Below are positions 51,740 to 64,000 of a DNA stretch of 64,000 nucleotides, one piece after another. The DNA comes from Isoetes taiwanensis (taxonomy: Eukaryota; Streptophyta; Lycopodiopsida; Isoetales; Isoetaceae), in assembly GCA_021234155.1 (NCBI GenBank), contig JAJEKV010000012.1, forward strand, positions 7,115,650 through 7,179,649. Direction: 5' to 3'. The position numbers and the translations under genes were made by a program. Within the stretch, counting starts at the first letter, position 1; every line of letters starts with the position of its first letter. The notes under the pieces were generated by a model. The model had not been told where the DNA came from and did no database searches. It worked only from the letters and a program-made list of their open reading frames with translations.

Positions 51740-54700
51740 CCACTCTTAGATGCGCAGTTATTGCACGAGAAGATCCTTCCAGAGAAGAACAATATGCCTA
51801 CCGACGATCTCAAGTTAAGAAAATGATTCAAGCGAATCGCCTTGGTTATAAAGTCATACATGCATGTCCAAATGATTGTATGATCTTCTATCCCCCGCCG
51901 AAAGCATGAGAAGTCCACTCATTGTCTCGTATGTAATGAACCGAGATACGTGAATGACCTAAAGGGAAAAACGGTACCCTCGTAAAGGTTATTCGACACT
52001 TTCCAATAATCCCAAGGTATATGCATCACCACTTCTACAAATAGTTGTAAATTCACTTATTTTCTGTGACTTATATGTTGCCTATAATTTATTCTATAGG
52101 TTAAAGTTGATGTTCCGCTGTAAGACATTGGCTAGCCTAATGGATTTCACGGCTACACATGCATCTAGTGATGATGTGATGCGAGTCCCGAAATTACAAG
52201 CAGTAGCTTTTGAAGCATGTCGATGCGACATGGCCCCGACTTTGAAAAAGAACCACGAACGCGCGCTTGGGCCCGGCCACCGATGGCGAAAACCCATATG
52301 GTACACAATCGACCGCATGGTCTACATGGCCGCTGATGATAGTGAACTACAACATACCCCCATGGTTGTTGATGAAGAGGGGCACATTATGATGACTTTA
52401 TTGATACCGGAAGAAAACCAAGTAATTTAGATGTGTACCTAAGAATAATTGTGGATGAGTTACCCCTTTGGGAACACGTATTCAGTCTACGATGCCCATA
52501 AAAATGACGCTTTTAATCTTAGAGGTATACTATTGTGGACTATGCATGACTTTCCCCGGTTTGCCGAAAGTGTTCGGGGTTTAAGACATCGGGCACTTCC
52601 CTTGCATGATATGTGGGGAAAAGTTGCAGCACCGGCCACCTAAGCATCCAAGAAAGTAGTATACGAGGGTTTTAGGAAGTATTTGCCGCCACGCACCCCT
52701 TCGTAAAGCAAATAAGTAGACAATTCGGGCAATCAGACTATACGTAACCACCAAGCGCAATTACCATACGAGAATGGGGTGAGCGCTGGGATAAGAAGGA
52801 AGAGGGGAAAATCCGCAAGGGGAAATCCGCGGGGGGGGCACCTCAGAATGAGGAGGTCGTGAGCCGACCCAGACAAAGGAGGATGAGGAATTATACGCTG
52901 GTGGCGAGGAAGCCGCGAGGAGGAAGTCTTTACCGCCAATATGAAAAGGAAGTCTGCTTTTTATAGACTACCATATTGGACCGACCTATCGATTCAACAC
53001 CTTTTAGACCCGATGCATATCTTCAAGAACGGGAAACTTTTTTATGGAAGCATGTATTTGGTCAAAAGACACAACAAATGCCGATGGACCTTAAGGTAAG
53101 TAATACAAAGAAAGAGGCATGGATCCGAGGTGAAGGGCAACCACTTCCTCCCAAGAAATGGGTTATTGCTAGGGCTGACCATCGAAGCTATTTATGATGA
53201 TTTAAGGGCCCTTAGAACACCAACCGGTTACATGCAATCATTGCGAACCGCATTCACAAGTAGTGGGGAGCCGACCGGTTTAAAGTCCCATGATCGGCAT
53301 AAGTTCTTGCATGTAAGCAATTGAAGTCCACATATATATGCACTACTATAAAATGTAACCCATAACTTATATTTGGTGTTTGATCATGCGCTCTTCATGC
53401 CCCCCGACCTTTAGGGAGTTTTAGACAAGGGACCATTGAGGCAATAAGTGCCCTATCAAAGGTCATAAGGTTGTTACCCATGTTGATTTAGTGGTCCCCG
53501 CCTATTTTATTTGTGGCTAAGTTTTTGTTTTGGACCTCATAGGTGGATGTGTAAAAAACTATACCGAAAAGACTAAAATTGAAGAGATGAAAGTGAAAAT
53601 GGCAGAGGCATGTTGCTTGTTGGAGAAGGAGTTTCCTACGAAGCTTTTGACACCAAACCCATCTTTTGGTACATCTTATTGAGGAAGTGGAGCTCATGGA
53701 ACCGTATACGCCGATGGATGTTTTTCTTGAAAGGTTTATGAAGGTATTGAAGGATATGGTGCGCCAAAGAGCACGCCCCGAAGGTAGTATGGCGAGGGAT
53801 GGCTTGGCGAAAAGAGTCACTTTTCTATATGACGTAATATATTTCCGCCAGACATCCGTGATGCACCTCGCTTATGGAGTGATGAAGGGGACGAAAGATT
53901 GTGGGGGTAGTGGCGTAAGGCAATGGTATGCGTAAGTCATTTCCTACCGATATGATCATTATAGTTAATCAATTTCTTCTTTACAATTCGCACCAATGGC
54001 AAAATGGATTGCTCGCTATGAGAACGCAAAGGAAGAAATGGAAGAGAAGAGGCATGAATGGAGACGACATAATAGACGAGCCCCGCACTCGATGGATATG
54101 AACCCTTGCCTGACAAGATGGAAAGAGAATGGGTACTACAGTTTGACCGATGCATATCACAAGGGGGGAGTATATTACGCCTACTAATGGGCATACGACA
54201 AGGTGTCATGAAAAGGTAGTTGCAACAAATTATGTTGATGTCGAAATCGAAAGTATTTTCTTTTGATGTTATTGTATCTATTGACATTAATGGTGCTTTT
54301 GACAAGATATATCTTACTCCCTCGATATGGTGGCATGGGACCCACTATCGCGGTGAGTTCTCTTGACATACACAGAAGACTTGTGGATCATGAGTCATGG
54401 CATCATTCACGATGGAGTTTCAATCAAGTGTTGCCGATCGTAATCGCCGAAGCCACCGTGATTGGGCTGGAGGTTAAAGACTATAATGGAGGTGGATGTT
54501 GGTGGCAATTTTAAGACCTTCATATTCGATGTCGATTGGTTTGACCTTCAATTAAGGGGGCCAGCCTACAAAGAAAGTATGATAGAACAAGTGGCTTTTT
54601 CACACCAACTCTAGCAAGATGTACCCCGGTAGTGAGACGCTTGTCCTTCCGCATAACCGTGAACAGTACACACATACACATATCCACTTCAAAAATTTAG

Positions 54701-54880
54701 ACCATCAATATCAATCTCACGCCCAAAATTTCTTTGACCAGATTTTTTTCTTTACCGATCGACAAGACCCAACATGGTGGTTTATCATACAAACTACACC
54801 GAGGGGACGCCCAATATTCCAAGGTGTTGTGCTAGAGGAGTCAATAACGCCCTAAGAGCCCCTCCGCGCATCAAGGCATT
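51740..54880 (+). pseudogene. CACTA TNP2 transposase with DUF4218 and DUF4216 regions
   Basis: In shifting frames the TNP2 order is intact. LLHEKILPEKNNMPTDDLK and LGYKVIHACPNDCMIFY come first, then a CLVCNEPRY zinc remnant, then RCKTLASLMDFTATHASSDD. MMTLLIPEEN and FNLRGILLWTMHDFP follow, the latter marking the catalytic core. GLKSHDRHKFL, then HLIEEVELMEPY and FMKVLKDMVRQRARPEGSMA (DUF4218) come next. HEWRRHNRRAPHSMDMNP follows, then TLVLPHNREQ and TWWFIIQTTPRGR (DUF4216-like). TNP2 cuts and moves CACTA elements by binding subterminal repeats. At least ten frameshifts or stops make it non-functional. Introns could explain some breaks, but many fall within conserved blocks. Confidence 0.88.
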
Positions 54881-55616
54881 CAAACTCACCGAAAAACGAA
54901 AGCATCAAGAGGTTGGACCACCAGCCATGCAAAGATCTTACACCGTGATCAATTCCACGAAATACGATGTACTTCGCATTTTAATACAAATGTTGGTAAT
55001 GCTAACAATGACGAATTCTAGTTAGCACCTAGAGGAGACGATCATTAAATTTATATGTCAAATATTATGCACATCCTCGCAATCCTTCTCATAGGCTATG
55101 TCTATTGGTCTTCGTGGTGCAATAAAACCCATTCAATTCAATTTTTTTTTTCCCCCCCCCTTTTGGTATACATTATATCTGAGGAATAAAGAACTACTGA
55201 ACATGGGCTCAAAGAAGCCACATAGGCTCAAGCATTGCCTCTAGACTAGAACATGCAAAGAGTCTTCAATGGTATCTTAGTTACTCCCATTTTCTAACCT
55301 TAAACCAAAGCCACCACCAAGTTAACCCCGATCATTGCTTAATTTGATGCTATCCACTAGCTTTCTCATTGTGGATCAACGCTTCTACCTTTCAAACAGA
55401 TAATAATAATGGTATTTTGTAGGGTGAACAAGTCCAAATACATAGAGTGAAGCATGAGGAGCCTATAGACGCTTGAACGGTAGGCGCTTGCATTTCCTTT
55501 AGGGTCTAACATGCTACCTAGGTTCAAACAAGCCTCTTAGGCTCAAGCATTGTCTAGGCTCAAACATGCCCCAAGATCAAACATGTACACAACAAAAATA
55601 AAAAATAGTTAAACCA
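54881..55616. other. 3' part of CACTA element, non-coding
   Basis: AT-rich, with homopolymer runs at 55140. The phrases AGGCTCAAGCATTG and AGGCTCAAACATGCC recur around 55220-55570. No gene. Confidence 0.45.
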
Positions 55617-55690
55617 CGCCGCTATAATTCAAATACGCCGCGATGCGACGATTGACGCCGCATGCGACGCATTAATAAAATGACGCTTAA
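55617..55690. repeat. GC-rich subterminal repeats, right
   Basis: GCCGCGATGCGACG and GACGCCGCATGCGACGC match the style of the left-end repeats. The satellite array begins about 20 bp later. Confidence 0.6.
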
Positions 55691-55710
55691 AACACATTTT
55701 TTAGTTGGGT

Positions 55711-58700
55711 GAACATGAGTGGTCTTCGGGTCACGTAACTTGGTCCCCGTGGCAAGTCGACGCTTCGAGTCCATTGGCGAGCCAAATCGCAGCCCCGAGA
55801 GGGAGGGCGCCGGCCCGGCCCCCGTGGCCTTGGGGAGAGGAAATTCGGGCAAGCAGCTTCGGGGATTTTAGGGTCCGTGGTCGGCTGCCAACACCCCCAC
55901 TCCACGCCAAGTCACCCGCCAAGGGTCCCGCCAACCGACAAGGAGAGGGCCTCCAAAACGTAAACCCCGTGGGCTGCCGTGTTCTAGAAGGGTTTGGCGC
56001 TTTGGGGCCGAGACTTGGTCTGCTGCACTTGGGGACCCGGCCGAAAGCCGCAAAGCCGCGGAATACGGAGCAAGGGGAACTGACGGAACGGAGTTTGGGC
56101 CCGCCCTCCTCCCGATGTGGCAAGTAGAAGCCTGGGGCGCTTTGCAAAGGGCAAGACATTCATAAATTCGCAAATTAATGCATTGTACCTAAAATAAATT
56201 CTGATTTTTTGCCACCGGAATCCTAATCCATTTCAAAGACACAGCCCAATTTTCTAAATTTTCGAGAAGGTCTAGGTCAAAGGGTTAGTATTAGAACGGC
56301 CGGGGCAGCCCGCGCTGGTGGCAAACCGAAGCCGCACCCTTCCCCAAGTCAAACGAGGCCAGACCTTGCAGCATCCCTCACAAGAGGGGAGAGTCCGACC
56401 CCAAGAGGCGGGATCCAAAAAGTTCCCCGAGGCAGCCCTTCCTCGGCGCCGCCCCCCTGGCTCCACGCCAATGACCACCCTCCCGAGCCCTGCCTCCCCA
56501 TCCCACCGCTGATCCTCCGCTCAGGGCCCTTTCGAAGGCCCAAAAGATTCCAGATCGGTCCGAGAACTTGTCAAACCGCTGGGCGCCCCGAGGTCTACCT
56601 TGTAGAAACCGGGCAGTTGTCTTGTCGCTCGGCACCGGGGAGGTTCCGAATGGCAAATCGACCCCCATCGTCCTAATGGCGAAATTACCCTAGGGAGCAA
56701 GTTACAAGGTCGGTTTTGCAAAAGAAAGAAACACTCACGCCTCCACGACAAGATCCCGCATCCACATCCTAGGCCAATTGACTACGAAAGTGTGATGGAA
56801 GTGAGCTACTTTGGCGCTTCTTGAGGTCGGGTGGTCTTCGCCACGGAACTTGGTCCCCTGTGGCAACGCCGACGCTCGAGTCCATTGGCGTAGTCAAATC
56901 GCAATCCCGAGAGGGGAGGTCGCCCTGTCCCCGGCCCCCGTGGCCTTGGGGAGAGGAAATTCGGGCAAGCAGCCCGGGGATTTTAGGGTCCGTGGCTCTG
57001 GCGCCAACACCCCCACTCCACGCCAAGTCACGGGCGCAAGGTCCCGCCCGGACCGACAAGGAGAGGGCCTCCAAAACGAAAACCCCGTGGGCTGCCGTGT
57101 TCTAGAAGGGTTTGGCGCTTTGGGGCCGAGACTTGGTCTGCTGCACTTGGGACCTGGCCGGGAGCCGCAGCCGAAATACGGAGCAAGGGGAACTGACGGA
57201 GCGGAGTTTGGGCCTGTCCTCCCCGGATGTGGCAAGTAGAAGTCGGGGGCTTTTGGCAAAGGCAAGACATTCATAAATTCGCAATTAATGCATTGTACCT
57301 AAAATAAATTCTGATTTTTGCCACCGAATCCTAATCCATTTCCAAAGACACAGCCCCAATTTTCTAAATTTTCTGAGAAGGTCTAGGTCAAAGGGTTAGA
57401 TTAGAACGGTCGGGCAGCCCGCTGGTAGCAACCGAAGCCGGCACCCTTCCCCAAGTCAAACGAGGCCGACCTTTTGCAGCGATCCCTCACAAGAGGGGAG
57501 AGTCCCACCCCCAAGAGGCGGGATCCAAAAAAGTTCCCGAGGCAGCCCTTCCTGGCAGCCTCCCCCGGGGGGCTGCACGCTAATGCCCACCCTCCCCGAG
57601 CCCTGGTTCCCCTATCCCACCGCTGGATCCTCCGCTCAGGGCCCCCTCTTCGAAGGCCCAAAAGATTCCAGATCGGGTCCGAGAACTTGTCAAACCATTG
57701 GGCGCCCCGGAGGTCGGCCTTGTAGAAACCGGGCAGTTGTCTTGTCGCTCGGCACCGGGAGGCTCCTGAATGGCAAATCGACCCCCGCCAAATCGTCCGA
57801 ATGGCTAAATTACCCTAGGGAGCAAGTTACAAGGTCGGTTTTGCAAAAGAAAGAAACACTCACGCCGTCCACGACAGTATCCCGCATCCACATCCTAGGC
57901 CAATTGACTACGAGTGTGATGGAAGTGAGCTACTTTGGCGCTTTTGAGGTCGGGTGGTCTTCCGCCACGGAACTTGGTCCCCGTGGCAACGCCGACGCTT
58001 CGAGTCCATTGGCGTAGTCAAATCGCATTCCCGAGAGGGAGGTCGCCTCGTCCGGCCCCTCGTGGCCTTGGGGAGAGGAAATTCGGGCAAGCAGCCGGGG
58101 ATTTTAGGGTCCGTGGTTCAAGGCCAACACCCCCACTCCACGCCAAGTCACGGGCCAAAGGTCCCCCCGACCGACAAGGAGAGGGCCTCCAAAACGAAAC
58201 CCCGTGGGCTGCCGTGTTCTAGAAGGGTTTGGCGCTTTGGGGCCGGTGACTTGGTCTGCTGCACTTGGGACCCGGGCCGCCGAAGCCGCAGCCGAGAATA
58301 CGGAGCAAGGGGAACCGACGAACGGAGTTTGGGCCCTGTCCTCCTCCGATGTGGCAAGTAGAAGTCGGGGGCTTTTGGCAAAGTGGCAAGACATTCATAA
58401 ATTCGCAATTAATGCATTGTACTAAAAATAAATTCTGATTTTTGCCACCTGAATCCTAATCCATTTCCAGACACAGCCCAATTTTCTAAATTTTCTGAGA
58501 AGGTCTAGGTCAAAGGGTTAGCTAAGGTCAAAGGAATGGAGCCCGTGGGATCAACCGAAATGGGGTTGACCTTTGGTCAAACGAGGCTATACTTTGTCTA
58601 AGATTGCACAAGAATATAGAGTCCGATAACTATTAGAATGAAGATCCAAATGATTACCCGAAGCATCATTCCTACTAGAATGAAGATAAATGATTACGTA

Positions 58701-61700
58701 AACGCAAAAAGACCAGTGCTCCCGGTTGGGGGTTAGATTTGGCTGCTTGTGATGATGGTTGTGTTTCCCAAAAGATTCCGTGACGGCATATGAATTGTCA
58801 AAAATGCCCCCCGAGTTCAACTTTGTAGAAACCGCCAGTTGTCTTGTCGCTCGGCACCGGGAGGTTCATGGATGGCAAATTAACTTGTAAATGAACTGAA
58901 TGGCTAAATTACCCTAGGGAGCAAGTTACAAGGTCGGGTTTGCCAAAAGAAAGAAACACTCACCACCCCATGTCAAGATACCGCGATCCACATCCTAGGC
59001 CAATTGACTAAACGTAAAACCCGATGGAAGTGAGCTTCTAGAAGGGTTTTTGTTTTCGGAGCCGGTCTTCTTCGCCACGGAACTTGGTCCCTAGGGCAAC
59101 GCCGACGCTCGAGTCCATTGGCGTAGTCAAATCGCAGATCCCGAGAGGGGAGGTCGCCTCGTCCGGCCCCCCAGGCCTTGGGAGAGGGAAATTCGGGGCA
59201 AGCAGCTCCGGGATTTTAGGGTCCGTGCTCAAGGCCAACACCCCCACTCCACGCCAAGTCACGGGCAAGGTCCCGCCCGACCGACAAGGAGAGGGCCTCC
59301 AAAACGAAAAACCCCGTGGGCTGCCGTGTTCTAGAAGGGTTTGCGCTTTGGGGCCGGTGACTTGGTCTGCTGCACTTGGGACCTGGCCGAGGAGCCGCAG
59401 CCGAGAATACGGAGCAAGGGGAACCGACGGAGCGGGAGTTTGGGCCCGTCCTCCTCCCGATGTGGCAAGTAGAAGTCTGGGGGCGCTTTTGCAAAGGGCA
59501 AGACATTCATAAATTCGCAATTAATGCATTGTACCTAAAATAAATTCTGATTTTTTGCCAGCTGAATCCTAATCCATTTCCAGCACACGCCCCAATTTTC
59601 TAAATTTTCGAGAAGGTCTAGGTCAAAGGGTTAGTGATAGAACGGCCGGGCAGCCCGCTGTGGCAAACCGAGCCGGCACCCTTCCCCAAGTCAAACGAGG
59701 CCAGACCTTGCAGATCCCTCACAAGAGGGGGAGAGTCCCACCCCAAGAGGCGGATCCAAAAGTTCCCCGAGGCAGCCCTTCCCCGGGCCCGGGCCCCCTG
59801 GGTCTGACGCCAATGACCACCCTCCCCCGAGCCCTGCCCCCTATCCCACCGCTGATCCTCCGCTCAGGCCCCCTCTTCGAAGGCCCAAAAGATTCCAGAT
59901 CGTCCGGGAGAACTTGTCAAACCGCATGGCGCCCCGAGGTCGGCCTTGTAGAAACCGGGCAGTTGTCTTGTCGCTCGCACCGGGAGGCTCCTGAATGGCA
60001 AATCGACCCCGCCAAATCGTCCCAATGGCTAAATTACCCTAGGGAGCAAGTTACAAGGTCGGTTTTGCAAAAGAAAGAAAACACTCACGCCTCCACGACA
60101 AGATCCCGATCCACATCCTAGGCCAATTGACTACGAGTGTGATGGAAGTGAGCTACTTTGGCGCTTCTGAGGTCGGGTGGTCTTCTCGCCACCTTTAACT
60201 TGGTCCCCAGTGGCAACGCCGACGCTTCGTCCATTGGCGAGTCAAATCGCGATTCCCGAGAGGGGGAGGTCGCCCGGTCCGGCCCCTCGTGGCCTTGGGG
60301 AGAGGAAATTCGGGCAAGCAGCCCGGGGATTTTAGGGTCCGCGGCTCAAGGCCAACACCCCCACTCCACGCCAAGTCACCGCTAAGGTCCCGCCTCGACC
60401 GACAAGGAGAGGGCCTCCAAAACGAAACCCCGTGGGCTGCCGTGTTCTAGAAGGGTTTATGCTTTGGGGGCCGAGACTTGGTCTGCTGCACTTGGGACCT
60501 GGCCGAAGCCGCAGCCGAGAATACTTTGAGCAGGGGAACCGACGAAGCGGAGTTTGGGCCTGTCCTCCTCCCCGATGGCAAGTAGAAGCCTGGGGGCTTT
60601 GCAGCTGGCAAGACATTCATAAATTCGCAATTAATGCATTGTACCTAAAATAAATTCTGATTTTTTGCCACCGATTCCTAACCCATCTCCAAAGACACAG
60701 CCCAATTTTCAAATTTTCGAGAAGGTCTAGGTCAAAGGGTTAGCATAGAATCGGAATGGAGCCCGCTGGTGGCAACCGAGCCGGCACCCTTCCCCAAGTC
60801 AAACGAGGCCGACTTGCGGTCTATCCCTCACAAGAGGGGAGAGTCCCACCCCAAGAGGCGATCCAAAAATGATCCCGAGGCAGCATCCTTCCTCGAATGA
60901 AGCAAAATGATGCGTAAAAGCTGCACGCGCTTAATGACCACCCTCCCTGGAGCCCGGTTCCCCTATCCGGACCGCTGATCCTCCATTCAGGGCCCTCTTC
61001 GAAGGCCCAAAAGATTCCGGATCGTCCCGAGAACTTGTCAAACCGGATGGGCCCCCGAGGTCGGGCTTTGTAGAAACCGCAGTTGTCTTGTCGCTCGCAC
61101 CGGGGAGGCTCCTAATGGCAAATCGACCGCCAAATCGTCCTCCATGGCGGTAAATTACCCTAGGGAGCAAGTTACAAGGTCGGTTTTGCAAAAGAAAGAA
61201 ACACTCACGCCCACGACAAGATCCCCGATCCACATCCTAGGCCAATTGACTACGAGTGTGATGGAAGTGAGCTACTTTGGCTTTCTTGAGGTCGGGTGGT
61301 CTTCTCGCCACGGAACTTGGTCCCTGTGGCAACGCCGACGCTCGGTCCATTGGCAGAGTCAAATCGCACATTCCGAGAGGGAGGTCGCCCCGGCCCCTGT
61401 GGCCTTGGGGAGAGGAAATTCGGGCAAGCAGCTTCCCGGGATTTTAGGGTCCGGCGTTTCAAGGCCAACACCCCCACTCCACGCCAAGTCACGCCGCTAA
61501 AGGTCCCTCCTGACCGACAAGGAGAGGGCCTCCAAAACGTAAACCCCGCGGGCTGCCGTGTTCTAGAAGGGTTTGGCGCTTTGGGGGCCGAGACTTGGTC
61601 CGCTGCACTTGGGACCTGGCCGAGAAGCCGCACGCCGAATACGGAGCAAAGGGAACCGACGGAGCGAGTTTGGGCCTGTCCTCCTCCCGATGTGGCAAGT

Positions 61701-64000
61701 AGAAGTCTGGGGGCGCTTTTGCAAAGGGCAAGACATTCATAAATTCGCAATTAATGCATTGTACCTAAAATAAATTCTGATTTTTTGCCACCGGATTCCT
61801 AATCCATCTCCAAAGACACGCCAATTTTCTAAATTTTCTGAGAAGGTCTAGGTCAAAGGGTTAGCATTAGAACGGTCGGCAGCCCGCTGGTGGCAACCGA
61901 AATGCACCCTTCCCCAAGTCAAACGAGGCCGTGACCTTGCAAATCCCTCACAAGAGGGGAGAGTCCCACCCCAAGAGGCTGGATCCAAAAAGCCCCCCAG
62001 GCAGCCCTTTCCGGCAGCGCCCCCGGGTCGCGACGCCACGACCACCCTCCCGAGCCCTGCCTCCCTATCCCCCGACCGCTGATCCTCCGCTCAGGGCCCC
62101 TCTTCGAAGGCCCAAAAGATTCCAGATCGGGTCCTGAGAACTTGTCAAAACCGCTGGGCCCCCGAGGTCTACTTTGTAGAAACCGCAGTTGTCTTGTCGT
62201 CGGGCACCGGGAGGCTCCTAATGGCAAATCGACCCCGCCAAATCGTCCTGAATGGCTAAAATTACCCTAGGGAGCAAGTTACAAGGTCGGTTTTTGCAAA
62301 AGAAAGAAACACTCACGCCTCCACGACAAGATCCCGCATCCACATCCTAGGCCAATTGACTACGAAGTGTGATGGAAGTGAGCTACTTTGGCGCTTCTTG
62401 GAGGTCGGGTGGTCTTCTGGCCACCTAACTTGGTCCCCGTGGCAACGCCGACGCTCGAGTCCATTGGCAGAGTCAAATCGCATTCCGGAGAGGGAGGTCG
62501 CCCGTCCGCCCCGTGGCCTTGGGAGAGGGAAATTCGGCAAGCAGCCTCCGGGATTTTAGGGTCCGTGGCTCGGCCAACACCCCCCACTCCACGCCAAGTC
62601 ACGCCAAGGTCCCGCCTCGACCGACAGGAGAGAGGGCCTCCAAAACGAAAAACCCGTGGGTTGCCGTGTTCTAGAAGGGTTTGGCGCTTTGGGGGCGACT
62701 TGGTCCGCTGCACTTGGGACCTCGCCGAAAGCCGCAGCCGAGAATACGGAGCAAGGGGAACCGGACGGAGCGAGTTTGGCCTGTCCTCCTCCGATGTGGC
62801 AAGTAGAAGTCGGGGGCGCTTTTGCAAAGGCAAGACATTCATAAATTCGCATTAATGCATTGTAATGAAAAATAAATTCTGATTTTTTGCCACCGATTCC
62901 TAACCCATCTCCAAAGACACAGCCCAATTTTCTAAATTTTCTGAGAAGGTCTAGGTCAAAGGGTTAGCATTAGAATGGCCGGCCGGCAGCCCGCTGTATA
63001 AAACCGAGCCGCACCCTTCCCCAAGTCAAACGAGGCCGACCTTGCAAAATCCTCACAAGAGGGGGAGAGTCCCGACCCCAAGAGGCGATCCAAAAGTTCC
63101 CGGAGGCAGCCCTTCCCCGGCAGCGCCCCTGGGTGCACGCTAATGACCACCCTCCCTGAGCCCGTTCCCTATCCCACCGCTGATCCTCCGCTCAGCCCCC
63201 TCTTCGAAGGCCCAAAAGATTCCAGATCGGGTCCGAGAACTTGTCAAACCGCTGGGCGCCCCGAGGTCGGCCTTTGTAGAAACCGCAGTTGTCTTGTCGT
63301 TTCGCACCGGGAGGCTCCTGAATGGCAAATCGACTCCGCCAAATCGCCCCGAATGGCGAAATTACCCTAGGGAGCAAAGTTACAAGGTCGGTTTTGCAAA
63401 AGAAAAGAAACACCTCACCAGAGATCCCGCATCCATCCTAGGCCAATCGACTACGCAGTGTGATGGAAGCGAGCTACTTTGGCGCTTCTGAGGTCGGTGG
63501 TCTTCGCCACTTTTAACTTGGCTATCCCTGTGGCAACGCCGACGTTTCCGAAATCCATTGGCGTAGTCAAATCGCAATTCCTGGAGAGGGAGGTCAGCCT
63601 CGGTCCTCGTGGCCTTGGGGAGAGGGAAATTCTGTGGGCAAGCACCGGGATTTTAGGGTCTCAGGCTCAAGGCCAACACCCCCACCTGACGCCAAGTCAC
63701 CTGCCAGCAAGGTCCCTCACCGGACCGGCTAAGCATGGTGAGGCCTCCGTGAAACCCCCGTGGTGGGCTGCTGTGTTCTGCAAGGGTTTGCGCCTTTGGG
63801 GCCGAGACTTGGTCTCTGCTGCACTTGGGACCTCGGGCCGGGAGCCGGGCGTGCCCCTCGGTGAATACGGAGCAAGGGACGGAAATGGAGTTTGGCCTGT
63901 CCTCCTCCGGATGTGGCAAGTGAAGTCGGGGCTTTGGCAAGGGTGGCAAGACATTCCTTACACCCGCAATAGCAACGTAACTGAACGGAAGTAATACCAA
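55711..64000 (+). repeat. tandem satellite, ~1.11-kb monomers
   Basis: Monomer anchors (GAGGTCGGGTGGTCTTC and variants) occur at 55711, 56823, 57946, 59059, 60169, 61288, 62401 and 63490, spacings 1089-1123 bp: seven full units and a partial one reaching the window end. Each unit has a GC-rich part and a conserved AT-rich part (CATAAATTCGCAATTAATGC). Units differ mainly by 1-4-base indels. Open frames on both strands shift between units with no motif, so it is not treated as coding. The array continues past the window. Confidence 0.95.
58508..58870 (+). repeat. variant segment within the satellite
   Basis: In this monomer the region corresponding to 57390-57740 is replaced by AT-richer text (AGAATGAAGAT, ATGATTACGTAAACGC). 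A small relic of the same text (GAATGAAG...ATGCGTAAA) appears in the next-but-one monomer at 60895. Confidence 0.7.

Larger units (their letters stand above)
45177..55690 (+). mobile_element. CACTA (En/Spm) element, decayed, with captured gene fragments
   Basis: The element is defined by TNP2-type transposase coding (51.7-54.9 kb, plus strand) and by GC-rich, GCGACG/GACGCC-dominated stretches at both ends (45177-45415 and 55617-55690), like CACTA subterminal repeats. The left edge GGACATTTAGCGACGGGC resembles the TTTAGCGACGG motif just inside many plant CACTA ends, but the CACTA TIR itself is not seen, so limits are approximate. Inside are fragments of a SNF2 helicase and a B3 factor. All frames are broken. 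Confidence 0.7.

Noticed and set aside
55705-63994. Protein-coding genes in the satellite (frames up to 171 codons on both strands)
   Set aside because: The frames change from monomer to monomer, overlap in antisense, and arise from GC-rich sequence with few stop codons. No motif is present.

Overview
This window is nuclear DNA from a land plant. The evidence is a run of TTTAGGG telomere-type repeats, Ty1/copia and Ty3/gypsy elements primed from initiator-Met tRNA, a CACTA element with a TNP2 transposase, and a fragment of a RAV-type B3 domain. I cannot fix the species. A Rep-like gene near 22.3-23.3 kb resembles, from memory, proteins of charophytes and seed-free plants, which would fit a non-flowering lineage, but that is weak. 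Nearly everything is transposon-derived. Only one ordinary host-type gene is visible, a TPR protein at 26.5 kb.

Layout. 1-1.55 kb is unassigned. 1.55-4.46 kb holds a LINE-like 3' tail abutting a truncated, minus-strand Ty1/copia element with its 5' LTR. 4.47-5.36 kb is a dispersed repeat (R1, second copy at 32.0 kb). At 5.36 kb a large Ty3/gypsy element begins. Its 1.5-kb 5' LTR (5362-6114 plus 9353-10103) is split by a complete non-autonomous LTR element (6115-9352) that encodes only an intact Gag and carries an array of structured stem-loops before its 3' LTR. After the gypsy primer-binding site and a short Gag-like start, a ~4.2-kb module intervenes before the main gag-pol. It holds two genes (A, 10.85-11.92 kb; B, 12.83-14.33 kb), each preceded by copies of a ~65-bp hairpin repeat and a TATAAATA box. 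Gene A starts MARTKQAT and ends in a histone-H3-like fold. gag-pol runs 14.5-18.05 kb and is truncated inside integrase.

18-22 kb is mostly plain AT-rich DNA. 22.3-23.9 kb has the Rep-like gene and a companion ORF. 23.9-34.3 kb holds MITEs, a tRNA-like double hairpin, the TPR gene, a TTCnnGAA-rich tract, a 135-bp-arm near-perfect palindrome, a TIR element and an array of foldback elements containing tRNA-like cores. 36.2-41.8 kb looks like two head-to-tail elements sharing termini (possibly Helitron-like). 41.9-43.2 kb, minus strand, carries a second, independent H3 fusion: MARTKGT, then ~300 unrelated codons, then an H3 fold about 78% identical by eye to canonical H3.

45.2-55.7 kb is a decayed CACTA element with TNP2/DUF4218/DUF4216 coding and captured fragments of a RAD5/RAD16-type SNF2 helicase and a B3 transcription factor, plus an interstitial telomere tract. 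55.7-64 kb is a GC-rich tandem satellite of ~1.11 kb monomers (seven full copies and a partial one).

The most unusual content is the pair of transposon-associated genes that split a histone H3 into its ARTK tail tip and its histone fold with a long foreign insert between. Next are the stem-loop array of the Gag-only element, with compensating changes, and the hairpin-plus-TATA control units of the two-gene module.
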